From NCBI GenBank assembly GCA_002083775.1, contig MTEI01000001.1, positions 558,001 through 622,000 of the forward strand: a DNA stretch of 64,000 nucleotides. The letters are read 5' to 3'. The notes under the pieces were generated by a model, which saw only the letters and a program-made list of their open reading frames with translations, made no database searches and had not been told where the DNA came from. The position numbers and the translations under genes are program-made. The stretch's first letter is position 1. Each line of letters opens with the position of its first letter. The DNA is from Rhodoferax ferrireducens. GTDB taxonomy: Bacteria > Pseudomonadota > Gammaproteobacteria > Burkholderiales > Burkholderiaceae_C. Below are positions 1-9,442 of this stretch, piece after piece.

Positions 1-1
1 T

Positions 2-2173
2 GTGCACTTGGCCTCGCCGGGGCGCCTGCTCGACGCCAACACGGTGGAACAGGTAGACAAGAAAACCAGCGACGAACTCCTGGCGCTGTGGAAAGAGATG
101 AGCCTGAATGGCGATGAAGCCAAAGATGCACGCGACCGCAGTCTGGCGACACAGGCTGCACGCCTGAAGCAGGAGTACGAGGCCTATTTCCGTATGCGTA
201 ATCTGCACCGGTTGGACGACGGCAGCTACACGGCGGCGGCCTATGATTCCGGCTACGCGTACCACGCCACCACCGTGCAGGCCTCTGTGCTGAAGTCGGT
301 AAATAACTGGACGGATGCCGATGTGGCCCGCTACGAGTCTGAACAGACTGCGGCCTACCACGCGGCCCAAGCACGCTTTGGTGCCGGTGACTATGTGGTC
401 AACTTTGCACCGACGCTGACCGTAGCCGAGACAGTAGCCTTGTCCGAAGGCGCAATCTGGACCGAGGCGCAACTGGCCAACGGGCTGGCCTCAGGCCTGT
501 TCCGGCCGGTGTCGGACACCGACATCCGAGTCGAAGACGCCAACGTCGTCGGTCGCGACGTGACGCTGAACGCGCAGACTGGCATCGGCATGCAGTCGGC
601 CACCCCGGCAGTTATCGCACTGGATGCCAACGGGCTACTGAGTGATGACGACAAGCTCATCCTGCTGACTGCCGAACGCAAGGACATCACGGTGGACGGC
701 CATGGTCAGGTCAGCGTGAGGCAATTCGAAGATCTGGATGTCACGGTCAGTGGCACGCTCAACGCCGACACGGCCAGTGGCAGCGCCCTGCTGGGGTCAG
801 AGGCTGACCTGGCCCTTGGCCAAATCCGTGCCACCGATGAGGTGCGTGTCAAAACTGGCGCGAGTTTGCTGGGCCAGGTCGGCCAGACAAACATCCTGGC
901 CACCAGTGCGGTGCTTGAGGCCGGTCAGGGCTCGTTGGGCAGTGCGGTTACACCGCTCTCGGTGGACTTGGCAACGGGTGGCACGCTCATCGCGCGCGCC
1001 GGAACTGATCTGTTTGTCCGTGAAGTCAACGGTGACATGGTGGTCAGCTCCGTGTTCGCCCGAGGCGACATCTCGCTTGATGCGCAGGGCAGCCTTATTG
1101 AGGCGGTCGAGGACAACCTGCTTGATGTACGCGGTAACAGCGTCGCGCTGAGCGCAGGCGACACGGTCGGTCAGCCCGATGGCCAGAGGGCGTTCGACGT
1201 GCAGGTGGCCAAGAACGGCTTGCTCAGCGCCAGCGCGCCCAATGGCGTCTACCTCAGCAGCACTGGCCAGTCGGGCAGGCTTGGCAACATCACCACACAG
1301 GGCGTATTTCAACTGGCTGTCGCCGACGGTGGTATCACGCTGGTCGGCTCTGTGCAGGCTGGTGCGGGGGTATCGCTCACCGCAGCTGATGACATCCTGT
1401 TTGATGGCGGCAGAGTGCGATCCGATGACGCAGTGATGCTGGTTGGGGGCACGGATGGTAGTGGCGGCGTCAAAGGCGATGGCAACGGTGTGGCAGATGT
1501 GGAGGCGGGTGGTCCTGTAACGGTGGTGGCAACTGACGACATCGGTGGTGAACATCCGCTGCAGATGGAGGTTGCTGAGGTGCTGACGCTGCGTGCCACC
1601 AACGTCCACGCCGATGTGTCACAGCCTAGCACCACCAACCCGCTGGCAGTGACCGTTACAGGCCCCATCGGGGACACGGCTCACCATGTGAACCTGCGCT
1701 TGACACCTTCAGGACCTGTGGTCTTTCCGGCCCTGGTTTTGCACAATGGCATGATCCGCTCCAGCGGTTTTGACCTGTCGGTGGAACTCGGCTACCTGGG
1801 CGGCGCCGTGACCTTTGTGACACCCAACTTTGCAGCTCGCATCGATCACCTTGTGCGGTCAATGACGCCGGGCCTGGATGTTCGGGCGTTCACGCTCGAC
1901 AACGATTTCAGTCTGACGATGAACGCGGGAAGTGTGCGGTTGAGCGACTTCATCATCAACCAGAACCTCATGCGCAACATCGTCGGAGCGCCATACGGCG
2001 TGGCTGATGTTCTGAGCCAGCAGAGCCTGCAGACCGTGCAGCGCCAAGTGCCCAATTTGGGTGGACTTGTTGAGCCTGTGGCACTGCCCAAAGCCGCGCC
2101 ACCTCTGGTGGAAATTGAAGAACTATCGTTGGCTGATTGGCCCGACAACACGCAACCGAAGGCCCCTCAATGA
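2..2173 (+). CDS. Two-partner-secretion exoprotein (TpsA, filamentous-haemagglutinin-like), 3' part only
   Basis: This is the C-terminal 723 residues of a large secreted exoprotein; the frame is open to the left edge and no ribosome binding site precedes the GTG at base 2, so the real start lies outside the window. The sequence is a long run of short degenerate Gly/Asp/Val/Thr-rich repeats with phrases such as VTLNAQTGIG and ISLDAQGSLIEA, typical of the beta-helix of FhaA-type proteins. The N-terminal 120 residues seen here are instead charged and helix-like. The product should be exported through the periplasm and across the outer membrane by the transporter encoded next, whose ATG overlaps this stop codon (ATGA). 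The TPS signal domain is not in view, so substrate or adhesion role is unknown. The family call rests mainly on the repeats and the partner gene. Confidence 0.8.
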   Translation: MHLASPGRLLDANTVEQVDKKTSDELLALWKEMSLNGDEAKDARDRSLATQAARLKQEYEAYFRMRNLHRLDDGSYTAAAYDSGYAYHATTVQASVLKSVNNWTDADVARYESEQTAAYHAAQARFGAGDYVVNFAPTLTVAETVALSEGAIWTEAQLANGLASGLFRPVSDTDIRVEDANVVGRDVTLNAQTGIGMQSATPAVIALDANGLLSDDDKLILLTAERKDITVDGHGQVSVRQFEDLDVTVSGTLNADTASGSALLGSEADLALGQIRATDEVRVKTGASLLGQVGQTNILATSAVLEAGQGSLGSAVTPLSVDLATGGTLIARAGTDLFVREVNGDMVVSSVFARGDISLDAQGSLIEAVEDNLLDVRGNSVALSAGDTVGQPDGQRAFDVQVAKNGLLSASAPNGVYLSSTGQSGRLGNITTQGVFQLAVADGGITLVGSVQAGAGVSLTAADDILFDGGRVRSDDAVMLVGGTDGSGGVKGDGNGVADVEAGGPVTVVATDDIGGEHPLQMEVAEVLTLRATNVHADVSQPSTTNPLAVTVTGPIGDTAHHVNLRLTPSGPVVFPALVLHNGMIRSSGFDLSVELGYLGGAVTFVTPNFAARIDHLVRSMTPGLDVRAFTLDNDFSLTMNAGSVRLSDFIINQNLMRNIVGAPYGVADVLSQQSLQTVQRQVPNLGGLVEPVALPKAAPPLVEIEELSLADWPDNTQPKAPQ

Positions 2174-3876
2174 TGACACCGACCCTGACCCCGACGCCAA
2201 AGGCAAGGCACCTGCAGAAACTGGCTCTGTCCGCGTTGATCGCTTCAACCTCTATAAGTGCCGCCTGGGCGGCTGATGCGACCGACGCTGCCGCTGTGCT
2301 CAAGCTGGAACGTGACCAGATTGAGCGTGCACTTCAGGAGCGACGGCTACAGCAGGGTGCGGTCACGCCCCAGATTGACGTGTTGCCAGCGCCAGCCCAG
2401 CCAGTTGCCAGCCAGGTGGCGAACATCTTCCTCAAGCGTTTTGAGGTGGGTGTGTCGGAGATACTTACCGCCGAGGAGATCCGTGCCTTGCTCCAGCCTT
2501 ATGAGGGGCGCATGGTCAGTCTGAGTGAACTGTTTGATGCGGTCGACGGCATCAACGCTCTGTACGTCGCCATGCGCATGCCGACAGCGCGCGCTTTTCT
2601 GGCACCTCAGGAGATCAAGGATGGGGTGGTTCTGGTGCAACTGGTGGAGGCGCGCGTCGGTGCGATCACTCTGACTGGCCAGCAGCGTTTGAAATCCGCG
2701 TTCGTCAACGAACGGCTGGCGCTGAAGGGGGGTGACCTGATGTCGGTGCCAGGGCTGGAGCAGGATCTGATCCGCTTCAATCGGCTGCACGGAACCCAGT
2801 TGCGCGCCAGCGTGAAGCCAGGCGCTGACTTCGGCACAACCGACGTGCTGCTGACTGCGGTCGAGCCGCCGCAGTTTCAGAACAGTTTGTTTGTGGACAA
2901 CGCGGGTCGGTACACGGTAGGCGAACAGCGCCTTGGCGTGATGTCGCGTGTCAACGGTCTGCTGGGCCTGGATGACGAGCTTGCCTTGTCAGCGACTGGC
3001 GCCAGTGGCAGCGAAAGTTATTACCTTGGTTACGCCTGGCCTCTCAATGCGCGCGACCTGATGGCTGACGTGAGCCTGAGCAAGGGAAGTATTGACGTGG
3101 TGGAGGGCGCCTTTGTCCCGTTGGACATTTCTGGCGCATCCCAGGAAATCAGTGTCGGGCTGAGTCAGCCCCTGCTGGTTGACAGCGAGCGCCTGTGGAA
3201 GGTTTACGGACGACTGGCGAACAAAAAGTCGACGAGCTACTTTGGTGGGGCGGCTCAGCAGGATGTGACAGTGAATGTATTGACACTTGGGGTTTCCGGG
3301 CTGCAACAGAGCCAGGAAGGCGCATGGTCACTGGATGTGAACCTCAACCATGGCAGTCAGAACACCGCTGGTCAAGGTGACTTTTTGGTCTTGCGCGCCA
3401 ATGGTGTCTGGTTGCGCAACATCGGAAACCGTAACCAGGTGGTGATCCGTGGCGGACTGCAGTATTCCGGTGAAGACTTGTTGCCATCGTCCGAGCAGTT
3501 TCAGTTGGGGGGCAGCAACAGCGTCAGAGGGTATTCGGAAGGGCTGCTGTCTGGACGTGAGGGATATCTGCTGAGCGCCGAATTCCGGCATGACATCGCG
3601 TTGCCCGCCAGCTTTGCAGCAAGCGCGTCCGGTGCAACTCGCGCCTCGGTTCTGGCTTTTCTTGACCATGGCGGGGCGTTTCCGTTTCGACCTGTAGGGC
3701 AGGAGCAGACCACCAGTGATGACTATCTCACCAGCGTGGGGGCGGGCCTGCAATTGGATTGGGGATCTCGCGCAACCCTTCGCCTGGTTTTGGGCTTCCC
3801 GCAGACCACCAACAGCAACGAAATCAAACGCCAAAATCCTCGTTTGCATGCTGCATTCACGGTCAACTGGCCGTGA
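2170..3876 (+). CDS. ShlB/FhaC/HecB-family outer-membrane transporter (TpsB)
   Basis: This 568-residue protein is the predicted outer-membrane pore that secretes the upstream TpsA exoprotein. The ATG at 2170 overlaps the tpsA stop and opens a good signal peptide ending in ISAAWA-AD. A periplasmic POTRA-type region follows at about residues 75-230 (FLKRFEVGVSEILTAEEIRA, then VVLVQLVEARVG). The rest is a beta-barrel with the conserved loop-6 motif VRGY in GGSNSVRGYSEG, and the chain ends in an aromatic/proline terminus (FTVNWP) as expected for barrel insertion. Length fits FhaC/ShlB (about 550-590). Overlap with tpsA indicates translational coupling and a dedicated pair. Confidence 0.9.
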   Translation: MMTPTLTPTPKARHLQKLALSALIASTSISAAWAADATDAAAVLKLERDQIERALQERRLQQGAVTPQIDVLPAPAQPVASQVANIFLKRFEVGVSEILTAEEIRALLQPYEGRMVSLSELFDAVDGINALYVAMRMPTARAFLAPQEIKDGVVLVQLVEARVGAITLTGQQRLKSAFVNERLALKGGDLMSVPGLEQDLIRFNRLHGTQLRASVKPGADFGTTDVLLTAVEPPQFQNSLFVDNAGRYTVGEQRLGVMSRVNGLLGLDDELALSATGASGSESYYLGYAWPLNARDLMADVSLSKGSIDVVEGAFVPLDISGASQEISVGLSQPLLVDSERLWKVYGRLANKKSTSYFGGAAQQDVTVNVLTLGVSGLQQSQEGAWSLDVNLNHGSQNTAGQGDFLVLRANGVWLRNIGNRNQVVIRGGLQYSGEDLLPSSEQFQLGGSNSVRGYSEGLLSGREGYLLSAEFRHDIALPASFAASASGATRASVLAFLDHGGAFPFRPVGQEQTTSDDYLTSVGAGLQLDWGSRATLRLVLGFPQTTNSNEIKRQNPRLHAAFTVNWP

Positions 3877-4011
3877 ACTGGGTGAGCGGTCAGGGCTGCG
3901 TTGCACCGCACCGGTTTCGATTTGAGTGAACTTTCACCACAGACGCTCCCGGATTTTTGCAGCACATTTTCGTTGGACAATCCAAAGTCTTGTTGACTTA
4001 TCGGGTGTGCC

Positions 4012-5763
4012 ATGACCTCTGCTGCTTCCCCCCAACTGGCCGGCCATCTGCTGGTGCAATGCCTGATCAACCAAGGCGTGACCCATGCCTTTGGTGTGCC
4101 CGGCGAGAGTTTTCTGGCTGTGCTGGACGGCTTTCACCACTTCCGTGACCAGATCCAGTTTGTTGTCAACCGCCAGGAGGGCGGCGCGGCTTTCATGGCC
4201 GAGGCGGTGGGCAAGCTCACGCGCCGCCCGGGGGTGTGTTTTGTCACCCGTGGGCCGGGTGCCACCAATGCGTCGATTGGTGTGCACACCGCGTTTCAGG
4301 ACAGCACACCCATGGTGTTGTTTGTCGGTGATGTGGCCAGCGACACGCGCGACCGTGAGGCGTTTCAAGAGGTCAATTACCTGAGCTTCTTTGGCCCCAG
4401 CACGCAAGGCATGGCCAAACGTGTGGAGCGTATTGATGATGCGGCGCGCATCCCCGAGTACGTGGCGCGCGCCTTTGCCACCGCCCTGAACGGGCGACCC
4501 GGTCCGGTGGTGCTGGTGCTGCCCGAAGACATGCTGACGCGGCGACTGCCTGCTCAAGCGCAGCCAAGCGTTTTGCCCAAGGTGGTGCAAGTTGAGAGTG
4601 AAATTGGCCTCAAGCCCTTATATCAATTTGGTGAGATGCTATCGAAAGCGAATCGTCCGCTTGTGCTGGCAGGTGGCAGCGGCTGGTCGCCTCAAGGGGC
4701 GCAAGACCTGCAGCGCTTTGCCGAGCACTGGCATCTTCCGGTGGCCAATGCGTTCCGGTTCCAAGACAGCTTTGACAACCACCACCCGTTGTACGCGGGC
4801 GATGTGGGCCTGGGCATCAACCCGGCGCTGGCGCGGCGTGTGCAGGAGGCTGACCTGATTCTGGCCATCGGCCCGCGCCTGGGTGAGTGCACCACCGCCA
4901 GCTACACGCTGCTGCAGGCGCCACGCTCCCGGCAGATACTGGTGCACATTCACCCGGGTGCCGAGGAACTCAACCGCGTCTACCAGGCTGACCTGGCCAT
5001 CCAGGCCAGCGTCAACAGTGCTGCCGCGGCACTGGCGGCGTTGCCGCCGCCTGCGAACTTGCCGTGGACAGATTGGGCCAGCGCCGGCCAGGCCGACTAC
5101 CTGGCCAACCTGCAGCCCAGCGTGATGACCGACTTGCCGTTGGATACCGATGGCGGCGTGGTGAACATGCCGCACATCATCGCCACGCTGCAGCGTCACC
5201 TGCCAGCAGATGCGGTGCTGACCAACGGCGCGGGCAACTTCGCCAGCTGGCTGCACCGCTTTTACCGCTACCACGGTCTGGCCAAAGGTTTCAAAACCCA
5301 GCTGGCACCCACCAACGGTGCCATGGGCTACGGCGTGCCAGCGGGCATTGCGGCCGCCATCACCACCGGGCGCACGGTGTTCACCATCACCGGCGATGGC
5401 GATTTTTTGATGAACGGCCAGGAGCTGGCCACCGCCGTGCAACATGGTGCCAAAACCATCATCCTGCTGCTCAACAACGGCATGTTTGGCACCATCCGCA
5501 TGCACCAGGAGCGTGAGTACCCGCAGCGTGTGTCGGGCACACCGCTGCGCAACCCTGATTTCGCCGCGCTGGCGCAGGCTTATGGCTACGTGGGCGTGCG
5601 CATCAACCGCACCGACGCGTTCGAGCCCGAGTTGCTGGCCGCGCTGGCGCGTGAGCAGGGCACCCTGATCGAACTGATGCTGGAGCCCGAAGCCATCAGC
5701 ACCCGTGGCAGCCTGAGCGACATCACCCGCGCGGCGCTGGCACGCCAGCTGGGGCAAGACTGA
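4012..5763 (+). CDS. Thiamine-diphosphate-dependent enzyme of the acetolactate synthase superfamily
   Basis: The 583-residue protein has the three-domain layout of acetolactate synthase/benzoylformate decarboxylase enzymes. The N-terminal PYR domain carries the catalytic-type glutamate in NRQEGGAAFMAEA and the GPGATNA signature. A central FAD/NAD-like domain starts near residue 200. The C-terminal ThDP-binding motif is GDGDFLMNGQELATA ending in LLNNG. It is close to IlvB-like proteins, but there is no small-subunit gene nearby and no amino-acid operon, so branched-chain synthesis is not supported; a decarboxylase or carboligase for another 2-oxo acid is equally possible. A GntR regulator follows 68 bases later. 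Bases about 4604-4650 resemble a family A repeat inside the reading frame. Confidence 0.8.
   Translation: MTSAASPQLAGHLLVQCLINQGVTHAFGVPGESFLAVLDGFHHFRDQIQFVVNRQEGGAAFMAEAVGKLTRRPGVCFVTRGPGATNASIGVHTAFQDSTPMVLFVGDVASDTRDREAFQEVNYLSFFGPSTQGMAKRVERIDDAARIPEYVARAFATALNGRPGPVVLVLPEDMLTRRLPAQAQPSVLPKVVQVESEIGLKPLYQFGEMLSKANRPLVLAGGSGWSPQGAQDLQRFAEHWHLPVANAFRFQDSFDNHHPLYAGDVGLGINPALARRVQEADLILAIGPRLGECTTASYTLLQAPRSRQILVHIHPGAEELNRVYQADLAIQASVNSAAAALAALPPPANLPWTDWASAGQADYLANLQPSVMTDLPLDTDGGVVNMPHIIATLQRHLPADAVLTNGAGNFASWLHRFYRYHGLAKGFKTQLAPTNGAMGYGVPAGIAAAITTGRTVFTITGDGDFLMNGQELATAVQHGAKTIILLLNNGMFGTIRMHQEREYPQRVSGTPLRNPDFAALAQAYGYVGVRINRTDAFEPELLAALAREQGTLIELMLEPEAISTRGSLSDITRAALARQLGQD
4604..4650 (+). 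repeat. Possible in-frame family A repeat remnant
   Basis: The stretch reads GGCCTCAAGCCCTTATAT followed by AATTTGG and GATGCTATCG, close to the intergenic form with GGCCTCTAGCCCTTAT and a GCTA flank. It lies in the linker between the first two domains of the ThDP enzyme and is translated. The downstream palindromic half is degenerate, so it may be a decayed copy or chance. Confidence 0.4.
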
Positions 5764-5831
5764 TTTTCAACCGGTGTGGCCGGTCAGCGACAACGCCCGC
5801 CACCGGCAGGCAAGGTGCGATACTTGCCGCC

Positions 5832-6533
5832 ATGCGCCAGATCCTTCGCTCCGTTCGCGCTTTTCAGCACGTCGAACCCATCTCCATCGGTACCCAACTG
5901 CACCGCCACCTGCGCGGTGCCATCATCCGAGGGGAGCTGCGCCCTGGGCAGGCGTTGTCAGAGTCTGAAATTGCCAAACAATATTCAACCAGTCGCCAGC
6001 CGGTGCGCGAGGCTTTCATCAAGCTGGCCGAGGAGCGGTTGGTGGCCATCCTGCCGCAGCGCGGCACCTTCGTGGTGAAAATTTCGGTGGCCGACGTGCT
6101 GGACGCCCGCTTTGTGCGCGAAGCCATTGAAGTGGCTGTGGTTCAGGAAGCGGCTGCGTCTGCCACGCCCAGTGCCGTCAAAGATTTGCGCGACTTGATC
6201 GAGCAGCAAAAAGCCGTGGTTCATGGGCGCAACGAAGATTTTCTGGCGCTTGACGAAGAATTTCACCGCACCATTGCGCTATCTGTGCGCCGCGCGCATG
6301 CCTGGCGGGTGATTGAAGGCATCAAGGCGCAGATGGACCGTATCCGTTACCTGAGCCTGGACGACGCCACGCCGTTGTCGGTGATCATCGAGCAGCACAG
6401 CCGCATCGTGGACGGCATTGAAGCGCGTGACCCGGTGGCTGCTGCAGCGGCCACACGCGCCCATCTGCGCGAGATCATCGTCTCGCTGCCCGACATTGCG
6501 GCGCATTTTCCGGACTTGTTCGAGCCCACCTGA
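5832..6533 (+). CDS. GntR-family transcriptional regulator, FadR/FCD subfamily
   Basis: A 233-residue repressor-like protein. Residues about 20-85 form the GntR winged helix (LSESEIAKQYSTSRQPVREA, then PQRGTFVV). Residues about 100-225 form an all-helical FCD ligand-binding domain with the metal/carboxylate-binding pattern DEEFHRTI, EQHSRIVDGIEARD and RAHLREI. FCD regulators of this type sense sugar acids and other carboxylates. It lies tail to tail, six bases from manD, and beside a TRAP uptake operon, which suggests it controls uronate/mannonate uptake and catabolism. Ligand and operator are inferred from context only. Confidence 0.88.
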   Translation: MRQILRSVRAFQHVEPISIGTQLHRHLRGAIIRGELRPGQALSESEIAKQYSTSRQPVREAFIKLAEERLVAILPQRGTFVVKISVADVLDARFVREAIEVAVVQEAAASATPSAVKDLRDLIEQQKAVVHGRNEDFLALDEEFHRTIALSVRRAHAWRVIEGIKAQMDRIRYLSLDDATPLSVIIEQHSRIVDGIEARDPVAAAAATRAHLREIIVSLPDIAAHFPDLFEPT

Positions 6534-6538
6534 CGCGC

Positions 6539-7744
6539 TCACCAGTTGCACAAGGTGCCATCTTCCAGGCGCGCCACCGGCAGGTAAGCGGGTTCATACG
6601 GGTACTTCTTGGCCAGCGCTTCGTCGATCTCCACCCCCAGCCCCGGCTTGTCGCCCGGATGCATGTAACCGTCCTTGAAGCGCCAGCCGCACTGAAATAC
6701 CTCCATGGTCTGTTCGTGGTAACCCATGTACTCCTGCATCCCGAAATTGGGTGCCCACAGGTCAAAGTGCAGGGCCGCGCCCATGCACACGGGTGACAGA
6801 TCAGACGGCCCGTGGCTGCCGGTGCGCACCTGGTACATCGCGGCAAAATCCGCCACCCGTCGCATGTGGGTGATGCCGCCCGAGTGGGTGATGGTCATGC
6901 GGATGTAGTCGATCAATTGCTCTTCAATGAGTTGTTTGCAGTCCCAGATGCTGTTGAACACCTCGCCCACGGCAATCGGGGTAACGGTGTGCTGGCGGAT
7001 CAGACGAAAAGACTCCTGGTTCTCGGCCGGTGTCGGGTCTTCCAGCCAGAACAGGCGGTAGTCTTCAACCGATTTGCCGAGCCGGGCGGCTTCTATCGGC
7101 ATCAGGCGGTGGTGGGCGTCATGCAGCAAATGCACGTCGAAGCCAAATTTGTTGCGAATGGCATCGAACAAACTTGGCACGAAATTGAGGTATTTTTCGG
7201 TGGACCACACCTGTTCCTCTGGCCAGCCTTTGGTGGCGGGCTCGTACGCGCCGCCCTTGGACACCCCGTAGGTGGACTGCATGCCCGGTATGCCGCACTG
7301 GGCGCGGATAGCCTTGAAGCCTTTGTCCTGGTATTTGGCGAACGCATCCAGCGTTTCAGGAATATCGCGCCCGGTGGCGTGGCCGTACACCATCACATGC
7401 TCGCGCGAGGCACCGCCCAACAGTTGGTACACCGGCATGTTGGCCAGTTTGCCCTTGATGTCCCACAAGGCCATGTCCACCGCGCCGATGGCCGACATGG
7501 TGACCGGGCCGCGGCGCCAGTAGGCACCTTTGTAGAGGTATTGCCAGATGTCTTCGATCTTTTGCGGGTCGCGGCCCATCAGCAGCGGGCAGACGTGGTC
7601 TTGCAAGTAAGACGCCACCGCCAGTTCGCGCCCGTTCAGGGTGCCATCACCCAGGCCGGTCACGCCGTCGTCCGTAGTGATTTTGAGGGTCACGAAGTTG
7701 CGCCCTGGGCAGCACACGATCACTTTTGCATCAATAATTTTCAT
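6539..7744 (-). CDS. manD: D-mannonate dehydratase, ManD/RspA enolase-superfamily type
   Basis: The 401-residue enzyme should dehydrate D-mannonate (or a close sugar acid such as D-gluconate) to 2-keto-3-deoxygluconate in the cytoplasm. An enolase N-terminal capping domain ([10 protein letters not shown] onward) precedes the barrel. Barrel landmarks include LLHDAHHRL with the Asp ligand and catalytic-type His, the Glu ligands in [12 protein letters not shown] and [10 protein letters not shown], and SHGPSDLSP. The C-terminus DGTLCNW matches the family ending. I chose the ATG at 7744 because AGGAG lies six bases upstream; a TTG two codons earlier is less likely. It is divergent from the TRAP genes and probably shares their regulation. 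Members of this family differ in efficiency, so the exact substrate is not fixed. Confidence 0.85.
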   Translation of the reverse strand: MKIIDAKVIVCCPGRNFVTLKITTDDGVTGLGDGTLNGRELAVASYLQDHVCPLLMGRDPQKIEDIWQYLYKGAYWRRGPVTMSAIGAVDMALWDIKGKLANMPVYQLLGGASREHVMVYGHATGRDIPETLDAFAKYQDKGFKAIRAQCGIPGMQSTYGVSKGGAYEPATKGWPEEQVWSTEKYLNFVPSLFDAIRNKFGFDVHLLHDAHHRLMPIEAARLGKSVEDYRLFWLEDPTPAENQESFRLIRQHTVTPIAVGEVFNSIWDCKQLIEEQLIDYIRMTITHSGGITHMRRVADFAAMYQVRTGSHGPSDLSPVCMGAALHFDLWAPNFGMQEYMGYHEQTMEVFQCGWRFKDGYMHPGDKPGLGVEIDEALAKKYPYEPAYLPVARLEDGTLCNW

Positions 7745-7873
7745 CGACAACTCCTGTTCATATCCGTCTTGGCCGCTCGGCCTGCCTTGTCCTTCACACC
7801 ATGACGCCAGTCAAAAAACCGCCGAAACAACCTCCGCTTTGTGTGAACTTTTCAGTCTGGATACACAAATTGA

Positions 7874-7902
7874 TTGCAGTTTCTTAAAAAGAATACTACC
7901 AT
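7874..7902 (+). promoter_or_regulatory. Candidate sigma70 promoter for the TRAP operon
   Basis: TTGCAG and TACCAT are separated by 17 bases in the 225-base divergent region between manD and the TRAP operon, about 70 bases before the substrate-binding-protein ATG. The surrounding 7840-7930 stretch is AT-rich against the background. No clean palindromic GntR operator was found here by eye. Confidence 0.4.
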
Positions 7903-7969
7903 ACAAGTGCTTTTGAGAGTACCTCAAGGCGTGATGTTTTGAATAACCCCATCGATCAAGGAAGCAAGC

Positions 7970-8941
7970 ATGAAAAAGATCAAACTGTTGTCGTTGGCCC
8001 TGGCTAACGTGCTGTTGGCGGCTACGGCCTATGCCGCAGATTTCAACCTGAACGTCAACTCGTCCCTGACCATCGATGACCCGATGTTTAAAGGCCTGCA
8101 ACAGTTCAAGGATGGTGTCGAGAAGAACTCGGGTGGCAAGATTTCCGTCAAGCTGTTCCCAAGCTCCCAACTGGGTTCCGATGAAGACGTGCTGGAGCAG
8201 GCTCGCTCGGGCGCTGGCGTGGCGGTGCTGGTGGACGGTGGTCGGCTGGCACCGTTTGTTAAAGAGTTTGGTATTTTGGGCGCGCCCTACCTGGCGAGCG
8301 GATTCACCGAGATGCGCAAGGTGGTGACTTCACCGATGATGGAAGAGTGGAACCAGAAGCTGCGTGCCGCCAGCGGCCACCAGGTGCTGTCGTTCAACTG
8401 GTACCAGGGCGACCGCCAGTTGTTGACGATGAAGCCGGTCAGCAAACCGGCTGATCTGGCGGGTGTGCGCATGCGCACGCCGGGTGCCCCGGTCTGGCTG
8501 GAAACCGTGCGTGCACTCGGTGCCACGCCCACCCCCATGCCTTGGGCCGAGGTGTATTCCGCCCTGCAGATGAAAGCCATTGATGCAGCCGAAGCCCAGG
8601 CGCCAGCCACCTATGGCCAGCGTTTGTATGAGGTGGTCAAGTACATCACCAAAACCGGGCACATCAGCCTGATCACTGGTTTGGTCGGCTCCAAGGTCTG
8701 GTTCGATAAGCTGCCGCCGGATCTGCAAAAGGTGGTGCGAGACGAAGCCCTCAAGGCGGGTGACACTGCATCGAAAGCCACCATTGACTCGATTGGCAAC
8801 TTTGAGAAGCTGATGCGCGAAAAAGGCGTGCAGATTGTGGACATCGATATCAAGCCCTTTGTGACATCCACCAGTGTCGTTTACGAAAAGCTGGGTTACA
8901 CCGATCTGCGCAAGCAGGTGAATGTGGTGCTGGCCAAATAA
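7970..8941 (+). CDS. TRAP transporter substrate-binding protein, DctP family
   Basis: A 323-residue periplasmic binding protein with a clear signal peptide (MKKIKLLSLALANVLLAATA, cleavage after AYA). The DctP signatures are present: FKDGVEKNSGGKI near the start, the carboxylate-pinning arginine region GVRMRTPGAPVW, and PMPWAEVYSALQMKAIDAAE. TRAP binding proteins capture organic acids for sodium-coupled uptake. Position next to manD and an FCD-type GntR gene points to a hexuronate or aldonate ligand. It is the first gene of a three-gene operon, preceded by AAGGAAG. Confidence 0.9.
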   Translation: MKKIKLLSLALANVLLAATAYAADFNLNVNSSLTIDDPMFKGLQQFKDGVEKNSGGKISVKLFPSSQLGSDEDVLEQARSGAGVAVLVDGGRLAPFVKEFGILGAPYLASGFTEMRKVVTSPMMEEWNQKLRAASGHQVLSFNWYQGDRQLLTMKPVSKPADLAGVRMRTPGAPVWLETVRALGATPTPMPWAEVYSALQMKAIDAAEAQAPATYGQRLYEVVKYITKTGHISLITGLVGSKVWFDKLPPDLQKVVRDEALKAGDTASKATIDSIGNFEKLMREKGVQIVDIDIKPFVTSTSVVYEKLGYTDLRKQVNVVLAK

Positions 8942-8950
8942 AGGCGTTTC

Positions 8951-9442
8951 ATGGCCCATTTATTCTTCAAGCTGGAGGAACGTCTGGCCATGACGTTCTT
9001 TGCGGCCACGTCCGTGTTTGTCCTGATCGGGGCGGTCACCCGCACGGCGGGTTTCCCCGTGATCTGGGCGGTGGATTTGGCCCAGCTCAGTTTTGCCTGG
9101 GCCTGCGTGTTGGGTGCCGACTTGGCGCTCAAGAAAAATACGCACATCGAGATCGACATCGTCATCCGGAAGTTCCCCCGCCAGGTGCGCAAGGCGCTGG
9201 CGGTGGTGTGGCTGGTGGCAATTGTTTTCTTTTTGTGCTTTCTGGTCTGGTACGGCACCAAACTCACGCTGCAAAACATGGAGCGGGTGTTGGGTGATGT
9301 CGGTATCAGCTACAGCTGGGTCACCGGTTGCATTCCGGTGGGGGCGTTGCTGATGCTGCTGACCGCGGTCACGCGGCTGTGGCGTGGGTTAACCGGGCGC
9401 GAGGTTCTTTCGCTTGAAGGTCACGACGGGACGGTGATATGA
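8951..9442 (+). CDS. TRAP transporter small permease, DctQ family
   Basis: This 163-residue inner-membrane protein has four predicted membrane helices and the DctQ-type AWACVLGADLALKKNTHIEI core, in which the helix-loop contains a conserved His/Glu pair. It joins the large permease to form the transporter. Its stop overlaps the next ATG (ATGA at 9439), which indicates translational coupling. Confidence 0.88.
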   Translation: MAHLFFKLEERLAMTFFAATSVFVLIGAVTRTAGFPVIWAVDLAQLSFAWACVLGADLALKKNTHIEIDIVIRKFPRQVRKALAVVWLVAIVFFLCFLVWYGTKLTLQNMERVLGDVGISYSWVTGCIPVGALLMLLTAVTRLWRGLTGREVLSLEGHDGTVI